From Planococcus sp. PAMC 21323 (GTDB taxonomy: Bacteria; Bacillota; Bacilli; Bacillales_A; Planococcaceae), in contig NZ_CP009129.1 of the NCBI RefSeq assembly GCF_000785555.1, forward strand, positions 1,116,001 through 1,180,000: a DNA stretch of 64,000 nucleotides. Reading direction: 5' to 3'. Below, piece by piece: positions 18,469 to 29,579 of the stretch (position 1 is its first letter; each line of letters begins with the position of its first letter). A program made the translations under genes and the position numbers. The notes below the pieces were generated by a model. That model was not told where the DNA came from. It did no database searches and was given only the letters and a program-made list of their open reading frames with translations.

Positions 18469-18497
18469 TTCAAAAAAATGGAAGCAGAGGGACCATC

Positions 18498-19148
18498 ATG
18501 AATCAATCTAAACGATATTTAGATATAGTACGGGACATTCGTGACATGATCCGACAAGAAAAAATAAAGCCCGGGGACCGTATTCCATCTGAAAGGGAAT
18601 TGGCTGAAACGATGCAAGTAGGTCGTTCTACTTTACGTGAAGCATTGCGCAGTCTTGAGTTACTAGGGTTGATCGAAACACGTAGAGGAGAAGGAACTTT
18701 CTTATCTGATCATAGAAACCATAAATTAGTAGAAGTCTTATCCACATTTATCTTGCAAGACAATCGTTCGCATGAAGACGTGTGGGAAACACGGTTGCTG
18801 CATGAAGTTGCAGCAATTCAAGCGATTTGCAAAAGTGAAACAGAAAGCCAAATGAAAATTTGGGACAGTTTGCGCTTGCGATTAAAAGACGAAAGTTTTC
18901 AACGTGAAGACTTTGTACGAGAATTAATGGTATTATCAGGAAATCGATTATCTTTGAAAATCTGGTTTTTACTAACACAATATAGCGGTAACCCTTATGC
19001 GGGAACCGTTTCTTCTATGGAAATTGACTTCATGAATAATACTTTATTAGCGATTGAGCAACAGGATGCGGAAACAGCCATTCAAGAATTTCAAGCTTGG
19101 AGTGAATGGTTAAAAAAGGAGAGAATAAGCAATGGCAATAATACGTGA
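18498..19148 (+). CDS. GntR/FadR-family regulator linked to acc genes
   Basis: 216-residue regulator. The GntR winged helix is at residues 8-75 ([32 protein letters not shown]), followed by a helical effector domain of FadR type that looks short and divergent. It overlaps accD by 17 bases. In other Bacilli a similar regulator stands here beside a malic enzyme gene, which is absent. Control of fatty-acid initiation through accDA is a reasonable inference, supported by the TGGTCAGACCA palindrome upstream. The ATG at 18498 has AGAGGGA ahead of it. Confidence 0.88.
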   Translation: MNQSKRYLDIVRDIRDMIRQEKIKPGDRIPSERELAETMQVGRSTLREALRSLELLGLIETRRGEGTFLSDHRNHKLVEVLSTFILQDNRSHEDVWETRLLHEVAAIQAICKSETESQMKIWDSLRLRLKDESFQREDFVRELMVLSGNRLSLKIWFLLTQYSGNPYAGTVSSMEIDFMNNTLLAIEQQDAETAIQEFQAWSEWLKKERISNGNNT

Positions 19149-20004
19149 TATTTTTAAACGCAATAAAGATAACAAAGAAGCGACAATGCCATCAAAATCT
19201 GCAAAAGATGTACCAGAAGGATTGATGACGAAATGTCCTTCTTGTAAAGAAATAACATTAACAAAAGACTTAGAGAAAAATAAAAAAGTCTGCCCGAAAT
19301 GTGATCATCATTTTAAGATGACTGCATATGAACGGATAAATATATTACTAGATGCTGAAAGTTTTGAGTCAATGGACGACCATTTAAAATCACAAAACCC
19401 ACTTGGATTTCCTGGATACACGGAAAAAGTACAAGCAGACAGTGAAAAAACAGGATTAAATGAGGCTGTTTTGACTGGTTCTGGTAAATTACAAGGACAA
19501 GACATTGTACTTGCTGTAATGGATTCACATTTCCGCATGGGTTCGATGGGTTCTGTTGTCGGCGAAAAAATTACGCGTGCCATTGAAGCAGCGACTGAGC
19601 GTAAAGTGCCGTTTATCATATTTACAGCAAGCGGTGGAGCTCGCATGCAAGAAGGGGTCCTATCGTTAATGCAAATGGCAAAAACGAGTGTTGCGTTAAA
19701 GCGTCACAGCAACGAAGGTTTACTTTTTGTATCGGTTTTAACTCATCCAACAACAGGTGGAGTGTCGGCAAGTTTTGCATCAGTGGGAGACATTAATATT
19801 GCAGAACCAAAAGCTTTAATCGGTTTTGCAGGACGTCGTGTTATTGAACAAACCGTTCGTGAAAAACTACCTGAAGATTTCCAAACTGCCGAGTTTTTAT
19901 TAGCGCACGGACAGCTAGACGCAGTTGTTCATCGTGATCTGATGAAACAAACATTGGCGACAATCGTACGCCTACATACGGGAGGAGCTAACGCAAATGG
20001 TTAA
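19132..20004 (+). CDS. accD: Acetyl-CoA carboxylase carboxyltransferase subunit beta
   Basis: Beta subunit of the carboxyltransferase that forms malonyl-CoA. An N-terminal four-cysteine zinc ribbon ([23 protein letters not shown], residues about 35-57) is followed by the crotonase-fold domain with [20 protein letters not shown] and [14 protein letters not shown]. 290 residues. The start overlaps the regulator gene and its stop overlaps accA by 8 bases, so translation is probably coupled to give equal subunits. Confidence 0.96.
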   Translation: MAIIRDIFKRNKDNKEATMPSKSAKDVPEGLMTKCPSCKEITLTKDLEKNKKVCPKCDHHFKMTAYERINILLDAESFESMDDHLKSQNPLGFPGYTEKVQADSEKTGLNEAVLTGSGKLQGQDIVLAVMDSHFRMGSMGSVVGEKITRAIEAATERKVPFIIFTASGGARMQEGVLSLMQMAKTSVALKRHSNEGLLFVSVLTHPTTGGVSASFASVGDINIAEPKALIGFAGRRVIEQTVREKLPEDFQTAEFLLAHGQLDAVVHRDLMKQTLATIVRLHTGGANANG

Positions 20005-20965
20005 GAAAAACGGGAAAAAAACATTAGCATTTGAAGAGCCGCTTATCCAGTTGCGTGCAAAAATTTCAGAGCTAAAAGAATATACAACAACTGCAGAAGT
20101 AGATTTGAGTTCAGAGATAAAATCTTTGGAAGATCGTTTTTCTAAACTCGAAGAAGAAATTTATGAAAACATGAAACCCTGGGACCGTGTTCAAGTTGCT
20201 CGACATCCAGAAAGACCGACAACGCTTGATTACATCCCAATGATTTTTGATGATTTTATTGAATTACATGGAGACCGTTTATACGGAGACGATGAAGCAA
20301 TTGTCAGTGGCATTGCGTCTTTTAATGGTCAGCCAGTGACAATCATCGGACATCAGCGCGGTAAAGACACGAAAGAAAATGTTCGACGGAATTTCGGTAT
20401 GCCGCATCCGGAAGGTTATCGTAAAGCGTTGCGCTTGATGAAGCAAGCTGAGAAGTTCAAGCGTCCGATTATTTGTTTAATCGATACTAAAGGTGCGTAT
20501 CCCGGGAAAGCTGCAGAAGAGCGTGGCCAAAGTGAAGCTATTGCACGAAATTTAGTAGAGATGGCTGGACTTGAAGTGCCTGTCTTATCCATTGTTATTG
20601 GTGAAGGTGGAAGTGGTGGTGCACTAGCATTAGGTGTTGGAAATCAAATTCTCATGTTAGAAAACTCGACTTTCTCAGTAATCTCTCCAGAAGGAGCAGC
20701 TTCAATTCTTTGGAAAGATTCAGCTCTTGCTCAAACAGCAGCAGAAGCGATGAAAATTACGGCACCTGACTTATTAGAGATGAAAATTATCGAACATATG
20801 ATTCCCGAGGTGCGCGGTGGAGCGCATCACAACCCGCAAAAACAAGCCGCTATAATGACAGAAGCAATTAGACGCTCGTTAGAAGAATTGAATGGCTTGT
20901 CAGGAAAAGAACTCGTAGAACAACGTTATAATAAATTCAAATCAATTGGTGTCTTCAGCGAATGA
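19997..20965 (+). CDS. accA: Acetyl-CoA carboxylase carboxyltransferase subunit alpha
   Basis: Alpha subunit, which binds carboxybiotin and pairs with AccD. 322 residues; [26 protein letters not shown] and [16 protein letters not shown] are diagnostic. An N-terminal helical region precedes the crotonase fold. GGAGGAG overlaps the end of accD. A terminator follows, and pfkA has its own leader. Confidence 0.96.
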   Translation: MVKKNGKKTLAFEEPLIQLRAKISELKEYTTTAEVDLSSEIKSLEDRFSKLEEEIYENMKPWDRVQVARHPERPTTLDYIPMIFDDFIELHGDRLYGDDEAIVSGIASFNGQPVTIIGHQRGKDTKENVRRNFGMPHPEGYRKALRLMKQAEKFKRPIICLIDTKGAYPGKAAEERGQSEAIARNLVEMAGLEVPVLSIVIGEGGSGGALALGVGNQILMLENSTFSVISPEGAASILWKDSALAQTAAEAMKITAPDLLEMKIIEHMIPEVRGGAHHNPQKQAAIMTEAIRRSLEELNGLSGKELVEQRYNKFKSIGVFSE

Positions 20966-20966
20966 T

Positions 20967-20989
20967 AAAACCGCCTCGGCGGTTTTTTT
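20967..20989 (+). terminator. Terminator of the acc operon
   Basis: Short GC-rich stem AAACCGCC/GGCGGTTT with a run of seven T. Confidence 0.92.
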
Positions 20990-21118
20990 GATTGCTTAAC
21001 TTATTGAAAAGTTAACAATTTCTTGAAATGGCTGTAATAATGTACGGAAATCTTAACACGTAGTAAAGCTATTCAAGACTGACAGCGGGGCTTTTGCGTG
21101 GTAAGGTTAGAGGAGTAA

Positions 21119-22102
<984 letters not shown>

Positions 22103-22127
22103 AACAATATAAAATGGAGTGAGTTTA

Positions 22128-23888
22128 TTGAGAAAAACGAAAATTGTATGTACGATTGGCCCGGCAAGTGAATCACCTGAAATGCTGGATCGTTTAATTG
22201 AAGCTGGGATGAACGTAGCCCGCTTAAACTTCTCGCATGGTAACCATGAAGAGCATGCGTTGCGTATCGAGCGTATTCGCGAAGCTGCGAATAAAGCTGA
22301 TAAAATTGTAGGTATTTTGTTAGATACAAAAGGACCAGAAATTCGTACGCATCAAATGGAGAACGATGCAATTGAATTAGAAACAGGTCAAAAACTCGAA
22401 GTTTCAATGACCGAAGTACTTGGTACTGCTAAACGCTTTTCTATTACGTATGAACAATTGATTGAAGATGTTCATGTAGGTTCAATTATTTTATTAGACG
22501 ATGGTTTAATTGAATTACGTGTCGAAAGCTTAGATCCTGAAAATGGGATCATCCATACGATTGTTGAAAATGCAGGAACATTAAAAAGTAAAAAAGGTGT
22601 AAACGTTCCAGGTGTATCGGTTCAATTGCCAGGAATTACAGACAAAGATGCACAAGATATTTTATTCGGTATCGAACAAAATGTTGATTTTATTGCGGCT
22701 TCATTTGTTAGAAGAAGTTCAGATGTTATGGAAATCCGTGGTTTACTTGAGAAAAACGACGGAGCACATATTCAAATTATCCCGAAAATTGAAAACCGTG
22801 AAGGTGTCGATAATATTGACGAAATCATTATGGTTTCTGATGGTTTAATGGTTGCACGTGGCGATTTAGGTGTAGAAATTCCTGCAGAAGAAGTACCATT
22901 GGTACAAAAATCATTAATCGACAAATGTAATAGTGCCGGTAAACCAGTTATTACAGCAACGCAAATGCTAGATTCAATGCAACGTAACCCGCGTCCAACG
23001 CGTGCTGAAGCTAGTGATGTTGCTAACGCGATTTTTGATGGTACAGATGCAATTATGCTTTCGGGTGAAACAGCTGCGGGTATATATCCTGTTGAATCTG
23101 TTGAAACGATGGATCGCATCGCGGCAACAACTGAAGCAGCTTTAAATTATAAGCAAATTGTATCGAATAGAAGAAAAGAAAAAGAATCGAATATGACAGA
23201 AGCTATTGGTCAAGCAGTTGCATATACCGCTTTAAATTTAAAAGTTCAAGCGATTATTGCGCCTACTGAAAGCGGCACAACAGCTAAAATGATTTCTAAA
23301 TACCGTCCAGGAGCACCAATTATTGCGGTGACGTCATCAGAACGTCCAGCTCGCAAATTAACATTAGTTTGGGGAGTTCAGCCAATTATTGGTCCTTCAG
23401 TAGAATCTACGGATGAATTGCTAGAAACGGCGGTCGATGAAAGCTTGAAACACGGTTACGTAAAACATGGCGATCTTGTTGTCATTACAGCGGGTGTTCC
23501 GGTAGGGCATGCTGGTACAACAAACTTGATGAAAGTACATGTAATTGGCGATATCTTAGCAAAAGGACAAGGCATTGGTAAAACAGTTGCATTTGCTGAA
23601 ACAGTCGTTGTTCGCAATGCAGAAGAAGCTTTAGCTGTTGATACAGAAGGTAAAATCATCGTAACAATTGGCACAGATCGTGATATGATGCCAGCTATTA
23701 ACAAATGTGCTGGAATAATTACTGAAGAGGGTGGGTTAACTAGCCACGCAGCAGTAGTTGGTTTAAGCCTTGGTATTCCAGTAATTGTTGGTGTTAAAGA
23801 AGCGACTTCACTTATCAAGAGTAACTATGATATTACGATGGATGCAGAGTCAGGCATTGTTTATCATGGCCATGCCAGTGTCCTGTAA
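22128..23888 (+). CDS. pyk: Pyruvate kinase with C-terminal PEP-utilising domain
   Basis: 586-residue pyruvate kinase of the Bacillus type. It has the TIM barrel ([32 protein letters not shown]), an effector domain, and an extra C-terminal domain like the mobile domain of PEP synthases ([21 protein letters not shown], with the phospho-acceptor-type His). Start is TTG at 22128, 8 bases after GGAG (22116-22119); a GTG at 22119 overlaps that site. Confidence 0.97.
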   Translation: MRKTKIVCTIGPASESPEMLDRLIEAGMNVARLNFSHGNHEEHALRIERIREAANKADKIVGILLDTKGPEIRTHQMENDAIELETGQKLEVSMTEVLGTAKRFSITYEQLIEDVHVGSIILLDDGLIELRVESLDPENGIIHTIVENAGTLKSKKGVNVPGVSVQLPGITDKDAQDILFGIEQNVDFIAASFVRRSSDVMEIRGLLEKNDGAHIQIIPKIENREGVDNIDEIIMVSDGLMVARGDLGVEIPAEEVPLVQKSLIDKCNSAGKPVITATQMLDSMQRNPRPTRAEASDVANAIFDGTDAIMLSGETAAGIYPVESVETMDRIAATTEAALNYKQIVSNRRKEKESNMTEAIGQAVAYTALNLKVQAIIAPTESGTTAKMISKYRPGAPIIAVTSSERPARKLTLVWGVQPIIGPSVESTDELLETAVDESLKHGYVKHGDLVVITAGVPVGHAGTTNLMKVHVIGDILAKGQGIGKTVAFAETVVVRNAEEALAVDTEGKIIVTIGTDRDMMPAINKCAGIITEEGGLTSHAAVVGLSLGIPVIVGVKEATSLIKSNYDITMDAESGIVYHGHASVL

Positions 23889-23912
23889 ATCACAACAAGG
23901 AGGCAGGTCAAC

Positions 23913-24299
23913 ATGATGAAATGGATTTTCCTAGCCTTAATTATTGTGCCATCCCTTGAATTAGCTTTGCTAATTTGGGCAGGAGGCAAACTTGGATTTT
24001 TTGCAACGATGGCAATTATTGTGGCCACTGGTTTGATTGGTGCATTTCTTGCTAAAAAACAAGGGATCAAAGCGATAAAAGACATACAAGCAGGAATGAA
24101 TAATTTTCAAGCTCCTGGGGATCAATTATTAAATGCTGCATTTATTTTAGTTGGTGGTGTTTTGCTACTAACGCCTGGATTTATCTCGGATGCGATAGGG
24201 TTTACTATGTTGTTTAGTCCTACCCAGAAAATATATAAACCATTTATTTATCGAATGATTCATAAAAAAATGAAAAATACCCGGGTTATCGTAGGATAA
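23913..24299 (+). CDS. fxsA: FxsA family membrane protein
   Basis: 128-residue membrane protein with about three or four hydrophobic helices and the FxsA pattern (PSLELALLIWAGGKLGFFATM, ILVGGVLLLTPGFISDAIG). E. coli FxsA influences exclusion of phage T7 by the F plasmid, but the role in Bacilli is unknown. It lies 24 bases after pyk with AAGGAGG and is probably the last gene of pfkA-pyk-fxsA. The alternative ATG at 23916 cannot be excluded. Confidence 0.88.
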   Translation: MMKWIFLALIIVPSLELALLIWAGGKLGFFATMAIIVATGLIGAFLAKKQGIKAIKDIQAGMNNFQAPGDQLLNAAFILVGGVLLLTPGFISDAIGFTMLFSPTQKIYKPFIYRMIHKKMKNTRVIVG

Positions 24300-24312
24300 C
24301 ACCGGGTGTTTC
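24278..24312 (+). terminator. Hairpin at the end of fxsA
   Basis: Stem ACCCGGGTTATC/GATAACACCGGGT (one bulged A) overlaps the fxsA stop. The T tract is interrupted, so terminator strength is uncertain. Confidence 0.6.
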
Positions 24313-24427
24313 CATCATTATTTTCAGTAATTTTTAATTTCTATAGTCGTTTTCATTCACAAATTATACAAAGTTGATTATAATAGCTTAGTAAGGTTAG
24401 AATAGAAGTTCATACAAGCAGATGAGA

Positions 24428-24457
24428 CATCATTCTGCATTTTTTTTTGGAATGATG
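24428..24457 (+). other. Inverted repeat in the citZ leader
   Basis: CATCATTC/GAATGATG flank a loop containing nine consecutive T, 28 bases before citZ. It could be a 5' mRNA hairpin or a weak attenuator; the function is not evident. Confidence 0.4.
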
Positions 24458-24484
24458 AATTATATTGAAGAAGGAGCGAATTAA

Positions 24485-25600
24485 ATGACATCGTCAAAAG
24501 GTTTAGAAGGTGTAGTAGCAACACAATCCGCGATCAGTTCGATCATTGATGACACACTTACATATGTCGGCTATGATATCGATGATTTAGCCGTAAATGC
24601 TAGCTTCGAAGAAGTGATTTACCTGTTATGGCATCAACGTTTGCCAAAAGCAGCTGAATTAGCGGAATTAAAGCAACAATTAGCGGACAACATGGCTGTA
24701 CCCCAAGCTGTGCTGGATCACTTTAAAACATACGACATCAAAAACGTGCATCCAATGGCGGCACTTCGTACGGCTGTTTCGATGCTTGGCTTGTTCGATG
24801 AAGAAGCAGAAGTAATGGAACCTGAAGCAAACTACCGTAAAGCAGTTAAAATACAAGCGAAAATCTCGACATTGGTGACGGCTTTCGGTCGCATTCGCAG
24901 CGGCAAAGAACCTGTTGCACCCAAAACAGATTTAAGTTTTGCGGCGAACTTCTTGTATATGTTGTCAGGCGAATTGCCAGAAGCAATTGAAGAAGAAGCG
25001 TTTAACAAAGCATTAGTGCTTCACGCAGATCACGAATTAAACGCGTCAACGTTTACAGCACGTGTAGCAGTGGCGACTTTATCTGACGTTTACTCGGGCG
25101 TAACTGCGGCAATCGGTGCATTAAAAGGCCCACTTCACGGTGGCGCAAACGAGCAAGTAATGAAAATGTTAACGGAAATCGGCTCGGTCGATAACGTAGA
25201 CAAAGTTATTCACGAAAAACTAGCAAACAAAGAAAAAATCATGGGCTTTGGTCATCGCGTTTACCGCAATGGCGACCCGCGTGCGAAGCATTTGCGTGAA
25301 ATGTCACAGAAATTGACGAAGATCCGTGGCGAAGAAAAATGGTACGACATGTCCGTTAAGATTAACGACATCGTGACAGGCGAGAAAAACTTGCCACCAA
25401 ACGTTGATTTCTACTCGGCATCGGTATACCATAGCTTGAACATCGACCACGATTTATTTACACCTATTTTCGCGGTTTCGCGTACATCGGGTTGGTTGGC
25501 ACACATTTTGGAGCAATACTCAAACAACCGTTTGATCCGCCCACGTGCGGAATATATCGGACCGGGTATGCAAACTTATGTACCTGTTGAAGAAAGATAA
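24485..25600 (+). CDS. citZ: Citrate synthase
   Basis: Condenses acetyl-CoA and oxaloacetate at the entry to the TCA cycle. 371 residues, the short Gram-positive type. Catalytic His about 218 in GPLHGGANEQVM and His about 257 in GFGHRVYRNGDPRAK; the Asp follows in PPNVDFYSASVYH. GAAGGAGCG lies before the ATG. icd follows after 94 bases separated by a strong hairpin. Codon use in the second half is noticeably more G+C-rich than in neighbouring genes. Confidence 0.97.
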   Translation: MTSSKGLEGVVATQSAISSIIDDTLTYVGYDIDDLAVNASFEEVIYLLWHQRLPKAAELAELKQQLADNMAVPQAVLDHFKTYDIKNVHPMAALRTAVSMLGLFDEEAEVMEPEANYRKAVKIQAKISTLVTAFGRIRSGKEPVAPKTDLSFAANFLYMLSGELPEAIEEEAFNKALVLHADHELNASTFTARVAVATLSDVYSGVTAAIGALKGPLHGGANEQVMKMLTEIGSVDNVDKVIHEKLANKEKIMGFGHRVYRNGDPRAKHLREMSQKLTKIRGEEKWYDMSVKINDIVTGEKNLPPNVDFYSASVYHSLNIDHDLFTPIFAVSRTSGWLAHILEQYSNNRLIRPRAEYIGPGMQTYVPVEER

Positions 25601-25639
25601 ATAATTTTCATCAATTTGTACGATAAAAAAATACAACTT

Positions 25640-25667
25640 ATAGGGCTAGCACTCTGTGCAGCCCTAT
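25640..25667 (+). other. Intergenic hairpin between citZ and icd
   Basis: ATAGGGCT/AGCCCTAT encloses GCAC/GTGC with a TCT loop. No T run follows, so it is more likely an mRNA processing or stability element than a terminator. It ends 27 bases before icd. Confidence 0.55.
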
Positions 25668-25694
25668 GACTTTGACTACAGGAGGAAATTTAAC

Positions 25695-26963
25695 ATGACT
25701 AACGGAGAAAAAATTTCAGTAGAAAACGGTGTTTTGAACGTACCTAACAATGCAGTAATTCCATATATTATTGGTGATGGAACTGGACCGGATATTTGGA
25801 ACGCAGCTTCACGCGTTTTAGAAGAAGCGGTAACAAAAGCTTATAACGGCGAGAAATCAATCGTTTGGAAAGAAGTTTTAGCAGGACAAAAAGCATTTGA
25901 CGAAACTGGCGAATGGCTACCTGAAGAAACGCTTAACGTAATTCGTGAATACTTAATCGCGATCAAAGGTCCTTTAACAACGCCAATCGGCGGCGGTATC
26001 CGTTCATTGAACGTAGCTTTACGTCAAGAGTTAGATTTATACACTTGCTTGCGTCCAGTTCGTTACTTTGAAGGCGTTCCTTCACCAGTTAAGCGTCCTG
26101 AAGATACTGATATGGTTATTTTCCGTGAAAACACTGAAGATATCTATGCAGGAATCGAGTACGCTAACGGTTCGGATGAAGTGAAAAAATTAATCGCATT
26201 CCTACAAGATGAAATGGGCGTTAAAAACATTCGTTTCCCTGAGTCTTCAGGTATTGGGATCAAACCAATTTCAGAAGAAGGAACAAAACGTTTAGTTCGT
26301 GCTGCAATCAACTATGCAATTACTGAAGGCCGCGAATCATTAACACTTGTTCATAAAGGGAACATCATGAAGTTCACTGAAGGAGCTTTCAAAAACTGGG
26401 GCTACGAAGTGGCTGAACAAGAATTCGGCGATAAAGTGTTTACTTGGAACGAATACGATGCAATTAAAGATGAAAAAGGTACAGACGCTGCGAACAAAGC
26501 ACAAGAAGAAGCTCTTGCTTCAGGAAAAATTCTTGTTAAAGATTCAATCGCTGATATCTTCTTACAACAAATCCTTACACGTCCAAGCGAGTTTGATGTT
26601 GTTGCAACAATGAACTTAAACGGAGATTATGTTTCTGATGCTCTAGCTGCTCAAGTAGGCGGAATTGGTATCGCTCCTGGAGCGAACATCAACTACGATA
26701 CTGGACATGCAATTTTCGAAGCTACTCACGGAACAGCTCCTAAATATGCTGGTCTTGATAAAGTAAACCCTTCATCTGTTATCCTTTCAGGCGTATTAAT
26801 GCTTGAGCACTTAGGATGGGCTGAAGCTGCTAAAATGATCACAAACTCTATGGAGAAAACAATTGCTTCTAAAGTTGTAACTTATGACTTTGCACGTCTA
26901 ATGGACGGCGCTACAGAAGTGAAATGCTCTGAGTTTGCTGACGAATTAATCAAAAACCTATAA
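25695..26963 (+). CDS. icd: NADP-dependent isocitrate dehydrogenase
   Basis: TCA enzyme making 2-oxoglutarate, 422 residues. [22 protein letters not shown] contains the substrate-binding Ser and Arg residues, with [17 protein letters not shown] and [20 protein letters not shown] downstream. The metal-binding Asp region is [11 protein letters not shown], and [11 protein letters not shown] is present. AGGAGG precedes the ATG at 25695. citZ-icd order is conserved, whereas mdh here is separated from icd by 290 bases with its own leader. Confidence 0.97.
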   Translation: MTNGEKISVENGVLNVPNNAVIPYIIGDGTGPDIWNAASRVLEEAVTKAYNGEKSIVWKEVLAGQKAFDETGEWLPEETLNVIREYLIAIKGPLTTPIGGGIRSLNVALRQELDLYTCLRPVRYFEGVPSPVKRPEDTDMVIFRENTEDIYAGIEYANGSDEVKKLIAFLQDEMGVKNIRFPESSGIGIKPISEEGTKRLVRAAINYAITEGRESLTLVHKGNIMKFTEGAFKNWGYEVAEQEFGDKVFTWNEYDAIKDEKGTDAANKAQEEALASGKILVKDSIADIFLQQILTRPSEFDVVATMNLNGDYVSDALAAQVGGIGIAPGANINYDTGHAIFEATHGTAPKYAGLDKVNPSSVILSGVLMLEHLGWAEAAKMITNSMEKTIASKVVTYDFARLMDGATEVKCSEFADELIKNL

Positions 26964-26972
26964 AAGTAAAAT

Positions 26973-27001
26973 GGAGGAGGGATTTTTTCCCTCCTTTTTT
27001 G
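26973..27001 (+). terminator. Terminator of icd
   Basis: GGAGGGA/TCCCTCC stem followed by a run of six T. Confidence 0.85.
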
Positions 27002-27037
27002 TATCTTTTTTTAGGTAAGACTTAAATCTTTATATGA

Positions 27038-27094
27038 TAAAGGAAACAAATGGACAAATTAACTGAGTTTAATTGTTTCTGTCCATTCCCTTTA
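27038..27094. other. Imperfect hairpin in the icd-mdh spacer
   Basis: Nested complementary blocks TAAAGG/CCTTTA, ATGGACA/TGTCCAT and AATTAA/TTAATT in the 290-base icd-mdh gap. No T run follows. It may be a regulatory DNA or mRNA structure. The rest of the gap holds a possible TACAAT -10 box (27220-27225) and nothing else I can identify. Confidence 0.4.
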
Positions 27095-27253
27095 AATATG
27101 TTTGCGCACTTGGTGAAACGGTAATTACACTGAGAGTAAACAACTACAGTCTATAAGGAATTGTTCCATACATTTGTTCTATATAGAAAGACCGCTATGA
27201 ATATAGAAAAATGTTTTAGTACAATTTAAATACTTCAAAGGGAGAGATATTTT

Positions 27254-28192
27254 ATGACATTCAAACGTAAAAAGATTTCTGTGATCGGATCTGGCTTTAC
27301 AGGCGCAACTGCAGCATTCCTATTGGCTCAAAAAGAATTGGGTGATGTGGTATTGGTTGATATTCCGAATATGGAAGATCCGGCAAAAGGAAAAGCTTTA
27401 GATATGGCAGAGGCTGCGCCTGTGCTTGGATTTGATGCCCGCATAAAAGGAACAGCCAACTACGAAGATACTGAGAACTCGGACTTGGTTATTATTACTG
27501 CAGGGATAGCACGCAAGCCAGGTATGAGTCGAGATGATTTGGTTCAAACCAATCAAAAAGTTATGAAATCAGTAACGGCAGATATTGTGAAATACTCTCC
27601 TAATACAACAATTATTGTATTGACCAACCCAGTTGATGCGATGACCTATACAGTATTTAAAGCATCTGGGCTACCAAAAGAGCGAGTTATTGGACAGTCG
27701 GGAGTATTGGATACTGCACGATTTAGAACGTTTGTAGCTGAAGAATTGGATGTTTCGGTGAAAGATGTTACCGGATTTGTTTTAGGTGGTCATGGAGATG
27801 ATATGGTTCCGCTTGTTCGGTATTCTTATGCTGGTGGGGTGCCGTTAGAGTCTTTAATTGATAAAGAACGTTTAAATGAAATCGTTGCCAGAACGCGTAA
27901 AGGCGGCGCAGAAATTGTAAACTTATTAGGAAATGGATCAGCTTATTATGCACCAGCCGCGTCGCTTGTCGAAATGGCCGAAGCGATCATTAAAGACCAG
28001 CGCCGGATTATGCCATCTATCGCTTATTTAGAAGGTGAATATGGCATGAATGGTATATATCTAGGTGTGCCAACCATTTTAGGAGCTGGCGGCATCGAGA
28101 AGATTATTGAAATCGACTTGAACAAAGAGGAGACAGATTTATTAAATCAGTCAGCTGAGTCGGTTAAAGCAGTCATGAAAATATTGGCTTAA
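27254..28192 (+). CDS. mdh: Malate dehydrogenase
   Basis: Oxidises malate to oxaloacetate with NAD; LDH-like type with 312 residues. The NAD-binding loop is [15 protein letters not shown], the mobile loop is [11 protein letters not shown], and the catalytic His is in [25 protein letters not shown] precedes the ATG. A terminator follows, so it is transcribed alone rather than with citZ-icd. Confidence 0.97.
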   Translation: MTFKRKKISVIGSGFTGATAAFLLAQKELGDVVLVDIPNMEDPAKGKALDMAEAAPVLGFDARIKGTANYEDTENSDLVIITAGIARKPGMSRDDLVQTNQKVMKSVTADIVKYSPNTTIIVLTNPVDAMTYTVFKASGLPKERVIGQSGVLDTARFRTFVAEELDVSVKDVTGFVLGGHGDDMVPLVRYSYAGGVPLESLIDKERLNEIVARTRKGGAEIVNLLGNGSAYYAPAASLVEMAEAIIKDQRRIMPSIAYLEGEYGMNGIYLGVPTILGAGGIEKIIEIDLNKEETDLLNQSAESVKAVMKILA

Positions 28193-28205
28193 CTGATAGA
28201 GAAGT

Positions 28206-28234
28206 GGACAAGATTATTTCTTGTCCTTTTTTTA
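28206..28234 (+). terminator. Terminator of mdh
   Basis: GGACAAG/CTTGTCC stem followed by seven T. Confidence 0.85.
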
Positions 28235-28352
28235 TGGGATTATATCAAGTTAAAAGCGCAAGCTTAAACTTTGTTGATACCTTAGGCGCTTGCACTTTCA
28301 TTGGCTAAATTGATACTATAAGAGTATCAAGAAAATGGAGGGATGTTGTTTG

Positions 28353-28796
28353 TTGCTTGGGAAAAAGCGGAAATTAGGTCGACGTGTGGAAGACATTAAA
28401 GTTGGAGAGAACTTAAAGCTGACAGAGAAAGTTGAAGACAAAGATCTTTTACTCTATCTTGGTTTAACAAATGATAGCAATCCACTGTATATTCAACATG
28501 ATTTTGCGTCACAAACAGCTTTTGAGAAGCCTATCGTGCCCAATATTATGTTGACGGGTATTCTTACGTCTGCAATATCTAAATATATACCGGGTCCAGG
28601 ATCGTATATTACAAACCAACAGCTAAACTTTTTGAAACCAGTCTATCATTATGCGACAATCGACTTTACATTGGAAGTTGTCGAAGTAGATATCGCGCAC
28701 AATCGAGTCATCGTTCAAGTAGAAGGAATCGATGAGCAAGGTGAAATTGTGGTACAAGGACAAATTATCGCCAACCCACCACGGACAATTGAGTAA
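28353..28796 (+). CDS. MaoC-like hotdog-fold protein
   Basis: 147-residue single-hotdog protein related to (R)-specific enoyl-CoA hydratases. The hydratase motif (D-x-N-P-x-H-x-D) reads DSNPLYIQHDFA here, so the usual catalytic His is Tyr; VPNIMLTGILTSAIS and PGPGSYITNQQLNFLKPV follow. It may be a CoA-ester-binding or altered-activity member. The start is ambiguous: GGAGGGA at 28337-28343 best fits TTG at 28353, while the ATG at 28335 lies before it. phoPR follows. Confidence 0.8.
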   Translation: MLGKKRKLGRRVEDIKVGENLKLTEKVEDKDLLLYLGLTNDSNPLYIQHDFASQTAFEKPIVPNIMLTGILTSAISKYIPGPGSYITNQQLNFLKPVYHYATIDFTLEVVEVDIAHNRVIVQVEGIDEQGEIVVQGQIIANPPRTIE

Positions 28797-28871
28797 CTGA
28801 CAACTTATGCAATAAATAGTTTCTAACACGGTTTGAGATGGGGGTTTCAAACTGAGTGTGGAGGATGTAAA

Positions 28872-29579
28872 ATGCTGAAAAAAATATTGATTATCGAAGA
28901 CGAACATTCAATCGCAACATTGCTCTCTTATAATTTGGTACAAGCAGGATATGAAACGATTATTGCCAATGATGGCAAACAAGGCTACGAACTAGCATTA
29001 AGTGAAAAACCGTCATTAATTGTTCTGGATTTAATGTTGCCATCGATGGACGGAGTAGAAGTATGTAAATCAATACGTCAACAAAAAATGAATACTCCTA
29101 TCATTATGTTGACTGCTAAAGGCGATGAATTTGATAAAGTATTGGGATTAGAACTCGGCGCAGATGATTATATGACTAAACCGTTTAGTCCAAGAGAAGT
29201 GGTGGCTCGCATTAAAGCAGTATTAAGAAGAGCGAGCAATGTTCCAACGCAACAGCAAGACTCTTCTCAGCCAATCTCACTTGGAAAATTGGATGTATAT
29301 CCTGATCGATTTGAAGTATTTCTTAATAAAGAGCAGCTAGAATTCACACCAAAAGAATTTGAGTTGCTTGTCTACTTAATGGAAAACAAAAATCGTGTAC
29401 TGACGCGTGACCAATTGCTGAGTGCAGTTTGGAAATATGATTTTGCAGGAGATACGCGAATAGTCGATGTGCATATTAGCCATTTACGCGAAAAGATAGA
29501 AGAAAATAGTCGCAAACCTACATTCATTAAAACGATTCGTGGACTTGGCTATAAATTTGAGGAACCAAAGGGCATATGA
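28872..29579 (+). CDS. phoP: Response regulator PhoP (OmpR family)
   Basis: 235-residue regulator with a receiver domain (phospho-acceptor Asp in LIVLDLMLPSMDG, Thr in MLTAKG, Lys in YMTKPFSPRE) and a C-terminal winged helix (EFTPKEFELLVYLMENKNRVL, VDVHISHLREKIE). Its position after mdh and before phoR matches the phosphate-starvation PhoPR system of Bacillus. GGAGGAT precedes the ATG at 28872; the stop overlaps phoR (ATGA). Confidence 0.94.
   Translation: MLKKILIIEDEHSIATLLSYNLVQAGYETIIANDGKQGYELALSEKPSLIVLDLMLPSMDGVEVCKSIRQQKMNTPIIMLTAKGDEFDKVLGLELGADDYMTKPFSPREVVARIKAVLRRASNVPTQQQDSSQPISLGKLDVYPDRFEVFLNKEQLEFTPKEFELLVYLMENKNRVLTRDQLLSAVWKYDFAGDTRIVDVHISHLREKIEENSRKPTFIKTIRGLGYKFEEPKGI

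Noticed and set aside
28245..28300. GCAAGC/GCTTGC inverted repeat before the MaoC-like gene
   Set aside because: Arms are short with a long loop and alternative pairings, so it is not distinguishable from chance.
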